Below, piece after piece: positions 52,808-61,081 of a DNA stretch of 64,000 nt. Origin of the DNA: Acidimicrobiales bacterium (lineage in GTDB: Bacteria; Actinomycetota; Acidimicrobiia; Acidimicrobiales; UBA8592); NCBI GenBank assembly GCA_030740795.1, contig JASLWO010000037.1:1-64000 (forward strand), given 5' to 3'. Numbering within the stretch: position 1 is the first letter of the stretch; each line of letters opens with the position of its first letter. Position numbers and translations under genes: made by a program. The notes beneath the pieces are model-generated. The model searched no databases, was not told the DNA's origin, and was given only the letters and a program-made list of their open reading frames with translations.

Positions 52808-53836
52808 ATGACTATAGATGAAACAATAAAACAGAAAATATTTGAACAAGGGCCACTTCCTTTCAGTCAATACATGCAAATAGCTCTCTATGACCCTGAA
52901 CAAGGTTTCTATGCTGATGGAGGAGCTGGAAGAAAAAAAGACTTTATAACAAGTTCTGAATCCGGACCTCTGTTTGGAAAACTTGTTTCCAAAGCCATAG
53001 ACCAGTTGTGGGTCCAACTAGGAAGCCCTAATAATTTTACTTTTTTAGAATGCGGAGCAGGGCCGGGAACCTTGGCGCGTTCAATTCTTCGTTCAGAACT
53101 CAACTGTAGAAAAGCACTTCAATATGTAGCGGTAGAAACAAGTGAGTTGCAGCGAAACGAACACCCAACTGAAGTCGAATCAATGGAGACAATGCCCTCG
53201 AAAATAGAAAATGGAATTGTTTTCGCGAACGAACTACTTGATAACCTCCCTTTTGACATCTTCGAATCTGGCGAAGCTGGCACATGGAAAGAAGTCCGTG
53301 TAGGAACACAAGATGGGTCACTCACAGAAGTTCTTACCCCTGCTATAGAAGCTAAACCTGAATTCACTGTAAACGAAATTGGAATTCGCGTTCCATCCCA
53401 ACGAGCAGCGCAAGAGTGGCTCAAAACAGCACTTGAAACACTCTCAAATGGTCAGATAATAATAATTGATTATGCCGTTGAAGAGTATCCCTGTTCTTCT
53501 CATCGGAACTGGTTACGAACCTACATGCAACACCAACAATCAGATGACCCCCTACTAAACCCAGGAGCGAAAGATATCACATGCGATGTGGACATAAGTC
53601 AACTAGGTCGAGTACGGCAACCATCATCAATAAGAACACAGAGACAATGGCTTATTGAACTTGGGATTGAAACATTCGTAACTGAAGGTAAGGAATACTG
53701 GTTACAGAATGCTCATAAACCAGATCTTGCTGCTATTGAAGCAAGGAGTCGGGTAACGGAATCAGAAGCTCTACTTGATGCAAATGGATTAGGAGGATTC
53801 AAAGTTATTGAGTGGGAAGTTAAATCTTCTCTTTAG
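52808..53836 (+). CDS. MidA/NDUFAF7-family protein arginine methyltransferase
   Basis: A 342-residue SAM-dependent methyltransferase. The N-terminal signature reads G-P-L-P-F-S-Q-Y-M-Q-I-A-L-Y-D-P-E-Q-G-F-Y. It is followed by DFITSSESGPLFG, the SAM-binding FLECGAGPGTLAR and FANELLDNLPFDI. In mitochondria NDUFAF7 symmetrically dimethylates NDUFS2 Arg85 and is needed for complex I assembly. Its place just after nuoN2 suggests the same task for this complex. NuoD2 keeps the arginine and NuoD1 does not. Bacterial function of the family is not well established. Confidence 0.85.
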   Translation: MTIDETIKQKIFEQGPLPFSQYMQIALYDPEQGFYADGGAGRKKDFITSSESGPLFGKLVSKAIDQLWVQLGSPNNFTFLECGAGPGTLARSILRSELNCRKALQYVAVETSELQRNEHPTEVESMETMPSKIENGIVFANELLDNLPFDIFESGEAGTWKEVRVGTQDGSLTEVLTPAIEAKPEFTVNEIGIRVPSQRAAQEWLKTALETLSNGQIIIIDYAVEEYPCSSHRNWLRTYMQHQQSDDPLLNPGAKDITCDVDISQLGRVRQPSSIRTQRQWLIELGIETFVTEGKEYWLQNAHKPDLAAIEARSRVTESEALLDANGLGGFKVIEWEVKSSL

Positions 53837-53898
53837 GTCGCTCCATGTGACGCATAGGAGTAATGTCTTAAGAAGAACTATGCAAAAGGGGGCTAAGA

Positions 53899-55896
53899 AT
53901 GGCAGATAATCCAGCTATTGAAGAGTTCTATGTAGAGAATAGGACATTTCCACCGTCGAATGAATTTGCACAGTCAGCTTTGATAAATGACAGTTCACTT
54001 TACGAAGAAGCAGAGGCGGACTTTGAAGCTTTTTGGGCTAGGCAAGCGAGAGAGTTACTCACTTGGGATAAAGACTTCACCACAATTCTTGAATGGGATC
54101 TCCCCTATGCGAAATGGTTTGCTGATGGGCAACTAAACATTTCATACAATTGTTTAGATCGCCACGTTGAAAATGGGAAAGGAGACAAAGTTGCTTTTCA
54201 TTGGGAGGGAGAACCAGGAGACACGAAAGCAATAACTTATAGTGAGTTACTCATTGAAGTTTCAAAGTTTGCAAATGTATTGAAAGGTTTTGGTCTTAAC
54301 CGCGGCGACACAGTCGCTATTTACATGCCAATGATATTGGAATTACCTATAGCGATGCTTGCTTGTGCTCGAATAGGTGTAGCCCACTCAGTGATTTTCG
54401 GCGGGTTCAGTCCCGATGCGATAATTGACCGGTGCGAAGATGCTGGAACAAAAGTTATTATCACTGCGGATGCCGGCTATAGAAGAGGTGAACCATCAGA
54501 ACTAAAGGTAAATGTTGATGCAGCTCTAAAATCAGGAGCCCCGACAGTGGAAAGTGTAGTTGTGGTGAATAGATGTAATGCATCAGTTGATATGAAAGAG
54601 AATCGAGATTACTGGTGGCATGATCTAATGCACGATGCTTCTCCGGATTGTCCGGCGGAGCCTATGCCTTCAGAACAACTTCTCTATCTTTTGTATACAT
54701 CAGGAACGACTGCAAAACCAAAAGGAATAATGCACACATCAGGCGGCTATTTAACCCAGGTTGCTTTCACCCACAAGTACATCTTTGATTTGCAACCAGA
54801 AACAGATATCTATTGGTGCGCAGCAGACATTGGGTGGGTCACAGGTCATAGCTATATCGTCTATGGGCCTTTAGCTAATTGTTGCACTTCAGTAATGTAC
54901 GAAGGAACTCCTGATACTCCAAGGGAAGGATTAAGAGACGGCCCAGACCGCCTTGGGTGGTCAAAAGATCGGTTATGGGACATTATTGATAGGTACAACG
55001 TGACTCAGTTGTACACTGCCCCCACAGCTATCAGAACATTCATGAAATGGGGAAGTGGCGAACTAGAAAATCATGACCTGAGTTCACTTAGAGTGCTTGG
55101 AACAGTCGGAGAACCAATAAATCCTGAAGCTTGGATGTGGTATCACGAAAATATTGGAAATTCGGAAACGCCGATTGTTGATACGTGGTGGCAGACAGAA
55201 ACAGGAGGTCACATGATTACCCCACTCCCTGGTGTAACCACAACTAAACCTGGATCTGCTTGTTTCACAATTCCTGGCGTTTTCGCTGAAGTTGTAGATG
55301 ATGGAGGGAACAAAGTAGAACAAGGCGGAGGGTATCTCACAATTACCCGCCCGTGGCCGTCGATGCTAAGGGGAATCTGGGGTGATCCCGAAAGGTACCT
55401 TCAAACTTATTGGAGTACCTACGAAGGAAAGTACTTTGCCGGAGACGGCGTAAAAATAGATCACGGGGGCTACTTATGGCTTCTCGGAAGAGTTGATGAT
55501 GTAATGAATATTTCCGGTCATAGAATTTCAACAGCTGAAGTTGAATCAGCACTTGTTGACCACCCAAGCGTCGCAGAGGCAGCTGTTGTAGGAGCAGCAG
55601 ATGACACAACAGGGCAGGCAATAATTGGCTACGTCATACTCCGGGGTGGTTTTGAATCCTCCAAAGAACTCCGTGATGGGATAAGGGCTCACGTAGCAGA
55701 AAAGCTCGGACCTATAGCACGACCAAAGGCAGTTTTTCTAGTCCCAGATCTTCCAAAAACACGATCTGGGAAAATCATGCGCCGCCTTCTACGCGATGTT
55801 GCAGAAGGCCGAGATCTCGGTGATACGACAACACTGGCTGATACAAACGTAGTTTCTGAAATCCAAGAAGGTGCCCGAGTTTCTTCAGAGGATTAA
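53899..55896 (+). CDS. acs: Acetyl-CoA synthetase
   Basis: A 665-residue AMP-forming ligase that activates acetate to acetyl-CoA. The AMP-binding P-loop is YTSGTTAKPKGIMHTSGG, W-W-Q-T-E-T-G is the acetate/adenylate site, and P-K-T-R-S-G-K-I-M-R-R near the end holds the catalytic lysine that is acetylated in the family. Full length. AAAGGGGG sits before the ATG at 53899. It is probably a separate transcription unit from the nuo/midA array. Confidence 0.96.
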   Translation: MADNPAIEEFYVENRTFPPSNEFAQSALINDSSLYEEAEADFEAFWARQARELLTWDKDFTTILEWDLPYAKWFADGQLNISYNCLDRHVENGKGDKVAFHWEGEPGDTKAITYSELLIEVSKFANVLKGFGLNRGDTVAIYMPMILELPIAMLACARIGVAHSVIFGGFSPDAIIDRCEDAGTKVIITADAGYRRGEPSELKVNVDAALKSGAPTVESVVVVNRCNASVDMKENRDYWWHDLMHDASPDCPAEPMPSEQLLYLLYTSGTTAKPKGIMHTSGGYLTQVAFTHKYIFDLQPETDIYWCAADIGWVTGHSYIVYGPLANCCTSVMYEGTPDTPREGLRDGPDRLGWSKDRLWDIIDRYNVTQLYTAPTAIRTFMKWGSGELENHDLSSLRVLGTVGEPINPEAWMWYHENIGNSETPIVDTWWQTETGGHMITPLPGVTTTKPGSACFTIPGVFAEVVDDGGNKVEQGGGYLTITRPWPSMLRGIWGDPERYLQTYWSTYEGKYFAGDGVKIDHGGYLWLLGRVDDVMNISGHRISTAEVESALVDHPSVAEAAVVGAADDTTGQAIIGYVILRGGFESSKELRDGIRAHVAEKLGPIARPKAVFLVPDLPKTRSGKIMRRLLRDVAEGRDLGDTTTLADTNVVSEIQEGARVSSED

Positions 55897-55930
55897 TTAA
55901 GTTAGATTCTTTCTTTGCTGCATTGCCAAT

Positions 55931-58519
55931 TTACGTCTTTGCTAGAAGTTTCATTATCTCCCGAGCAACCATAGGAGCAGCATTCTGATTCTGCCCAGTA
56001 ATAATATTTCCATCCACTTCCCACCAATTTGCAAATGGATCTCTGAATCGGTGAGTGCAACGGAAATCAGCTTCAAGTCGTCTTAATTCCGTTTCTGGAT
56101 GATGAGGAGTAGCGGTTATACGTAAGTCCCGAATTTGCTTATCGGTTACACCGGTGACACGGCGTCCTTTAACTAAGGGCTCGCCATTTAAAGCTTTGGC
56201 TTTAAGGAAACCAAGTGGGCCATGGCACACTCCGCCAAGAATCTTTCCTTTTTTATTCGCTTCTGTTACCTTCTCGCCAACAGCTTCGGAAAATCCCAGA
56301 TCAAATGCTGCTCCCCAACCTCCAGCAAAATAAATCACATCATATTTATCAATATTTACATCTTCAATAGCTGACGATTCAGAAAGCTTTTTCTGGAGGT
56401 AACCATCTTTGAGAGATCTATCATCGTGGCGAGTTCTCATTACTGGCCTATAGGACTGAGGGTCAACGGGTATTACGCCACCCAGAGGACTCGCCAAGTC
56501 AACATCCATTCCAGCATCACTCCAAATGTAATAGGGAACAGTCATTTCCGAAGCAAAAACGCCAGTAGGTTTACCATTCAACATTTGATCTGTATTGGTG
56601 CAAACTATCAACGCTTTCTTACCGGTTACATCTTTTCCGAACTCTTCTGTATCCTCGGGATGCAAACCTGCTTTACGTAAGAGGGCGCGCAAACCCATAG
56701 CTAGAGCTGGTGGTTTCTGCCCCGCTAACTGTGCATCCGGTGGCTTTCTCTTAACATAGGGCCGCGGATTATTCCGCTTCGGAAGCGAATGAATTCTCTC
56801 TCGATTAAGTCGTCGCCTCATGTAATCAAATACATCCTTTACATTTGGTTCGTTCCAGAGGTTCACTGATTCAATGGGGTCATTCGTCAAATCATATAAC
56901 TCATACTGGTCAGGTATCATTTCAGTTCTGTATGTTTCACCCATTGCGCCGGACGACGATAGATTAGCCTCGTTCGGAATAGTCCATGTTTCCGGATCAT
57001 CATGAGCACGGGTTATTTTCCATAAAGAATCATTAATTTCGGGAATTTCGCTACATGTGATTCCGACTACGATCCCCTCAAAATTAGTACTCACGTGTGG
57101 AGGGACCTGTATTTTTAATGGTCGTGGCGGATTATCGGCTTTCCCTAGACCACGAGCTAGTCCAGAGGCAAGGGTGTCGCCTTCGAGCATGTTATCCCGT
57201 GTCATAAAGTAAATTGCCCTGTTTTTGAATTGCTCTATTTCAGGATCTACCAAAAGTGGGCTTAAATCCTTTCCTGGAAGCGGGTGAAATTCTGAGAACA
57301 ATGGTGCTAGACGCTGTTCTAATTCGTGTTGATCCAGCCCTGCGAGCGCCAAGGCAGTTGGGATTAAATCAACATGTGAAGTCGGAACTGAATCAACGAT
57401 TCCTTTAGGGCCAATTTCGTTTCCGCATTTAACTATTTCAAAAGGAACTCTTGTCGCCTCGTCGTAAAGGTTAAACCATTTCTGGTGAAGACCACCGTGA
57501 GCTCCCAGTAGGTCTCCATGATCTGAAGTTCTAAAGATTACCTTCTCCCGAGAATTATCAACAGTGAGTGCTTTTCGAACTCTCTCGAGAGGGCCATCGA
57601 CTTCTAAATGTAAACGGTAATAAAGATTCCTATATTCCTGCTCGTTGTTTTCGTACGCTCCCTGCACAACTCGTTGGGGGCCATATCCGGAGTAATAAGA
57701 ATTCTTGTACGCGATCTGGGCTGCAGGTTTCGTGGACAAATCTTCATATCGGGTGGGAGGTATAGGGATATCTGGCGGATCAAGTTCAGAAGGTGTGATT
57801 GGGTTGATATCTGGTCTCCGAATAAACATAGGCAAAAGCACAATGTCGTGTGGATTAACAAAGCTCACAACCAGAAGAAACGGTTTTTGAGCATCCTTAT
57901 CACCTAAGCTTCGTTTCAAATATCTTTCTTCAAGCCATTTAACTGTCCTATCAGCGATTAGCGGGTCGCGAATAAACCCAGTATTAGCAATCAGCGCCCC
58001 ATGAGGTTCTGGCCCAACCCAACCTGAGAAGCCGAATTCGTTGAGCGGGTTCTCCGCTAGGTAACGGTCAACAGAGTCCTGTAGGACAGTACCATCAGAT
58101 GTGTTAGTCGCTAAGGGGTTTCCTGTTGCTTCGTCTATCAGATCTGCATGGCTGATATGCCATTTACCGTCGTAGTGGGTGTCATATCCCGCTGCTCTAA
58201 ACCAATGACCAATTGTTGGAACCTCCCGAGGGAGTAACCATCTCATTCGCGAGTCATGTTCGTCTTTTCCTAAGCCGTCAGTTTGTGTAACACCGTGCAC
58301 GTCAGGAAACTGACCGGTAAAAAGCGTCGGGCGACTCGGCACACATGCCAAAGACCCTGTGTAGTGTCGATTAAAACTTACCCCATTTTCTTTGAACCAA
58401 TTTCGACCGCTAAGTGTTTTATTTCGCCACTCCAGAACTTCTGGTGTTTCATATGGAGGGATTGCTCGTTCTTCATCTGTCATAAAAATAATTACATCGG
58501 GCTGGTTTGTATTATTCAT
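55931..58519 (-). CDS. Sulfatase fused to a DJ-1/PfpI-like domain
   Basis: An 862-residue two-domain protein. Residues 1 to about 575 are a type I sulfatase/alkaline-phosphatase-superfamily enzyme. It has the early metal Asp pair region (MTDEE), the formylglycine signature C59-V-P-S-R63, GKWH near 118-121 and the metal site S-D333-H334-G. After a basic Pro-rich linker, residues 634-862 are a DJ-1/PfpI domain with the nucleophile-elbow motif G-G-V-C765-H-G-P. No signal peptide is seen. ATG 58519 overlaps the upstream stop by 8 bases; a TTG at 58537 is less likely. Substrate unknown. Confidence 0.85.
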   Translation of the reverse strand: MNNTNQPDVIIFMTDEERAIPPYETPEVLEWRNKTLSGRNWFKENGVSFNRHYTGSLACVPSRPTLFTGQFPDVHGVTQTDGLGKDEHDSRMRWLLPREVPTIGHWFRAAGYDTHYDGKWHISHADLIDEATGNPLATNTSDGTVLQDSVDRYLAENPLNEFGFSGWVGPEPHGALIANTGFIRDPLIADRTVKWLEERYLKRSLGDKDAQKPFLLVVSFVNPHDIVLLPMFIRRPDINPITPSELDPPDIPIPPTRYEDLSTKPAAQIAYKNSYYSGYGPQRVVQGAYENNEQEYRNLYYRLHLEVDGPLERVRKALTVDNSREKVIFRTSDHGDLLGAHGGLHQKWFNLYDEATRVPFEIVKCGNEIGPKGIVDSVPTSHVDLIPTALALAGLDQHELEQRLAPLFSEFHPLPGKDLSPLLVDPEIEQFKNRAIYFMTRDNMLEGDTLASGLARGLGKADNPPRPLKIQVPPHVSTNFEGIVVGITCSEIPEINDSLWKITRAHDDPETWTIPNEANLSSSGAMGETYRTEMIPDQYELYDLTNDPIESVNLWNEPNVKDVFDYMRRRLNRERIHSLPKRNNPRPYVKRKPPDAQLAGQKPPALAMGLRALLRKAGLHPEDTEEFGKDVTGKKALIVCTNTDQMLNGKPTGVFASEMTVPYYIWSDAGMDVDLASPLGGVIPVDPQSYRPVMRTRHDDRSLKDGYLQKKLSESSAIEDVNIDKYDVIYFAGGWGAAFDLGFSEAVGEKVTEANKKGKILGGVCHGPLGFLKAKALNGEPLVKGRRVTGVTDKQIRDLRITATPHHPETELRRLEADFRCTHRFRDPFANWWEVDGNIITGQNQNAAPMVAREIMKLLAKT

Positions 58520-59021
58520 TTCGGGATTCCAATTCAATAATCTTTTGCTTCAGAAGCGATATCTGATCTTCAAGTTTTTTTAACGGCTTTACGTTCTCTA
58601 TAAACTCTTTAAGGTCTTTAAGCATGCCTGCATTAATTCTTCCAAATGCTAGGCAGGCTAAACCGGCGATAGGCGTAGCAGGTCGACGAATAGGAATTAT
58701 CTCAATGGTTAGTGTTAATTGAACGCCAATTCTGCTTGGTTCTAGCGACCAAGTATTCAAAACATGTTTGAAAACCGGAGGCAATCCCCGTATTTCGTAT
58801 GCTAAATATCTTGAATCTTCCCATCTCGTGACATGCTCGGTTACTGCAGAATTGCCAGTCTGTATTCTGCGACAAGTACCTACTCCTTCTAACTGCTTTG
58901 ATAGCAGGCAAGAATGCGAGACATTCTCGGCCCATTCTGAGATATCCTCAAACGCTGCTAGAACTTCCCATGCTTCTGCTACTGAACACGCAATATCAAT
59001 TTTCCTAGCTACCGCCGGCAT
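58512..59021 (-). CDS. SRPBCC-family (START-like) protein
   Basis: A 169-residue protein with the N-terminal strand-helix pattern of polyketide cyclase/START-like proteins (ARKIDIACSVAEAWEVLAAFEDISEWA), a hydrophobic-cavity sheet, and a C-terminal helix that grows into a coiled coil (LKKLEDQISLLKQKIIELES). AAGGAG just upstream supports ATG at 59021. It is translationally coupled to the sulfatase fusion by an 8-base overlap, so it may bind or deliver a hydrophobic ligand in the same process. The leader upstream (59022-59122) is very AT-rich. Confidence 0.7.
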   Translation of the reverse strand: MPAVARKIDIACSVAEAWEVLAAFEDISEWAENVSHSCLLSKQLEGVGTCRRIQTGNSAVTEHVTRWEDSRYLAYEIRGLPPVFKHVLNTWSLEPSRIGVQLTLTIEIIPIRRPATPIAGLACLAFGRINAGMLKDLKEFIENVKPLKKLEDQISLLKQKIIELESRNE

Positions 59022-59122
59022 CAAACTCCTTCATACATTTAAGTTTAATAACGACTATTATTAATAACAAAATTTCACACTTACGAAAATACTTGACTGT
59101 AAAAGCAGAGAAACTACTGCAA

Positions 59123-59599
59123 TTAATCGTAATAACCGCTATGTACAGAAACTGGAGGAATACTGTGTTTCTTAAACATTGCGATATTTTTCGGATCATC
59201 ATCGAAAACCAGAATTGGATTTAAAGAAGCAGCTAAAATTTCACCGACAGCTGAGAGTTTCATTTCCGCAGACCCTAAATGGTCTTGGTCCGAACGCATG
59301 ATCAAGGCATTCCAACTGACACCATGGCGACTCAGCCAATCAAGAGTTTCCGATTGAACAATCACAGGACGTGCCGTGAGAATGATAATCCCTTTAAATT
59401 CACTAATGAGATTAATCAGTCTCACTCCCGATGCAATCGGAGGGTCCTTAGTACACGCAGAGAAAAACCCATCCCAATCCTTCTCTACGTTCTTGAGAAA
59501 GTGCTGTCGATGAGATGCATCACTAATTACACCGTCAAGGTCAAAAATAACTACATCGCTTCCTTCAGGCAATTCAATGTTCCATGTCCACGCCGGCAT
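59123..59599 (-). CDS. HAD-superfamily phosphatase (polynucleotide kinase 3'-phosphatase-like)
   Basis: A 158-residue HAD hydrolase. Motif I is F-D20-L-D22-G-V-I, motif II is L-T-A-R-P, and the acidic motif IV is V-F-D-D-D-P-K-N. The layout I-I-L-T-A-R-P with a following W-L-x-x-H-G-V recalls the phosphatase domain of phage T4-type polynucleotide kinase. The substrate could be a nucleotide 3'-phosphate, but this is a family-level guess. It follows yajQ after 20 bases and probably shares its message. Confidence 0.7.
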   Translation of the reverse strand: MPAWTWNIELPEGSDVVIFDLDGVISDASHRQHFLKNVEKDWDGFFSACTKDPPIASGVRLINLISEFKGIIILTARPVIVQSETLDWLSRHGVSWNALIMRSDQDHLGSAEMKLSAVGEILAASLNPILVFDDDPKNIAMFKKHSIPPVSVHSGYYD

Positions 59600-59619
59600 T
59601 TTTGCCCCTACAATCTGCT

Positions 59620-60108
59620 TTAATCTCGGAAGTTTCCAAATTGCAAAGGTATTCCGAAATCGTTGTCCTTCAGAGCAGTAATAATATTTTGTAAATCATC
59701 TCGTTTTTTTCCTGAGACACGAACCTGGTCACCCTGGGTCTGCGACTGAATTCCCTTTAGGCCCAACGCCTTTATAAACTTGTTGATGTCTTTGGCTTTT
59801 TCTGAATTAATGCCAGAAGCTAAAGCAATGGTTTGGCGTCTTCGTCCTCCTGCAGCATCTTGAACCTGAAGACGGTCTAATGCTTTAAGAGAAACCTTTC
59901 GCTTAACCAGCTTTTCTTCAAGAACTGTCCGTAGGGCATTTAGTCTGTCATCTGAAGAAGATTCAATATCTATAGCTGTTTCTGAAAGATCAATTGAGCT
60001 ATTCGTGTCCTTAAAGTCATAACGTTGACCTACTTCTCTGGAAGCTTGATCTGTTGCGTTCCTTACCTCTTGCATGTTAACTGTTGAGGTAGCATCAAAC
60101 GAGGGCAT
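59620..60108 (-). CDS. yajQ: YajQ-family nucleotide-binding protein
   Basis: A 162-residue protein with the complete YajQ pattern: start MPSFDATSTVNMQEVRNATDQA, then the RYDFK motif, GGRRRQTIALASGI, IQSQTQGDQVRVSGKKRDDLQ and the ending G-I-P-L-Q-F-G-N-F-R-D. Members bind nucleotides or RNA, and one branch binds cyclic di-GMP. The role here is undefined. AAGGA precedes the ATG at 60108. Confidence 0.93.
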   Translation of the reverse strand: MPSFDATSTVNMQEVRNATDQASREVGQRYDFKDTNSSIDLSETAIDIESSSDDRLNALRTVLEEKLVKRKVSLKALDRLQVQDAAGGRRRQTIALASGINSEKAKDINKFIKALGLKGIQSQTQGDQVRVSGKKRDDLQNIITALKDNDFGIPLQFGNFRD

Positions 60109-60279
60109 TCTGGTCCTTCCATTTAAATATCGTTAGTTCATGAAATACTAATTCGCATATCCCAAATTCCCTATTCTTATTACAAAGTCACCCAGTTTGA
60201 GATATCGGAATTGTTAAATTATCTTATCTAGTCTCTGGGGGTGGGATCTTGTGAGACTAACGCTAGTATCACCACTTCA

Positions 60280-60362
60280 GGGTCGGTGCCCGAGTGGCCA
60301 AAGGGAACGGGCTGTAAACCCGTCGGCGTTAGCCTTCGGAGGTTCAAATCCTCCCCGGCCCA
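60280..60362 (+). tRNA. tRNA-Tyr (anticodon GTA)
   Basis: An 83-base class II tRNA: acceptor GGGTCGG pairs with CCGGCCC, the anticodon loop CTGTAAA gives GTA, a long variable arm (around CGTTAGCCTTCG) is present, and the T-arm GGAGG-TTCAAAT-CCTCC is perfect. The 3' CCA is not encoded. A TAGTAT at 60264-60269 is placed where a -10 element would be. Confidence 0.93.
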
Positions 60363-60439
60363 CAAAATTTAAGAACTAGATTTGAGCCTAGATTCGGCAT
60401 TCAAGACGGGCGTCTAGAATAATGGGGGAAAGGAGATCA

Positions 60440-61081
60440 ATGAAAACTCTACGGTTATGGATTTCTGTAATCACAGTTTTTTTGATTTTTATTCCAGCTT
60501 GCGGGAGCCAAAGTGAAATAACTGTGGCAGCTACAGGAACTAGAGATGTAGATCCAGGTCCTGGCATGTTCCTTCAGGCTTCAGAGGCTAAACAGCGCGC
60601 TATTGAATTAGGATGTGATGGAAGTCATGAGCACCTCATGGATGGCAAGACATGGTTTATGCCTTGTAGTGACCATGTAGCATGGGCGATGTTAACAGGG
60701 GAAACTCATGATCACGCCGTTGAAGAGTCTCAAGACAGTGGAGACAACCATGGTCATAGCCACGATCACGACCATGGCTCATCAAACATGATGATGAGTG
60801 TTTCACCAGACGTTGCCGATGTGGTGATAGAAATTGAATTTCGTGATGGGACAGTCGTTACTTCCGAGGATCGTGTTTCGGTTTCTAATGGAGATCAAAT
60901 AGTGTTCTCTGTTGTTTCTGATGTAGATGAAGTCGTTCATGTCCATGGAGTTGATCTCATGGGTGAGGTCTCCTCTAATCGTTCTGAGAACTATTTTGGT
61001 TTTGAGATTAACGCCTCAGGAATCTTTGAAGTTGAGTTTGAGTACTCGGGTGTCTTCATAACAGAACTCTTGGTGAGTTAG
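60440..61081 (+). CDS. His-rich lipoprotein with cupredoxin-like C-terminus
   Basis: A 213-residue exported lipoprotein: a basic start, a hydrophobic signal of about 17 residues and a lipobox F-I-P-A-C21. The middle holds a short Cys/His segment (C59, C76) and a His-rich run (residues 104-112, H-G-H-S-H-D-H-D-H). The C-terminal 90 residues are beta-rich with V-H-V-H-G-V-D and E-V-E-F-E-Y-S-G, like small cupredoxin-fold lipoproteins paired with membrane proteins in actinobacteria. Metal binding is likely but unproven. ATG 60440 follows AGGAG at 4 bases. Confidence 0.65.
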   Translation: MKTLRLWISVITVFLIFIPACGSQSEITVAATGTRDVDPGPGMFLQASEAKQRAIELGCDGSHEHLMDGKTWFMPCSDHVAWAMLTGETHDHAVEESQDSGDNHGHSHDHDHGSSNMMMSVSPDVADVVIEIEFRDGTVVTSEDRVSVSNGDQIVFSVVSDVDEVVHVHGVDLMGEVSSNRSENYFGFEINASGIFEVEFEYSGVFITELLVS

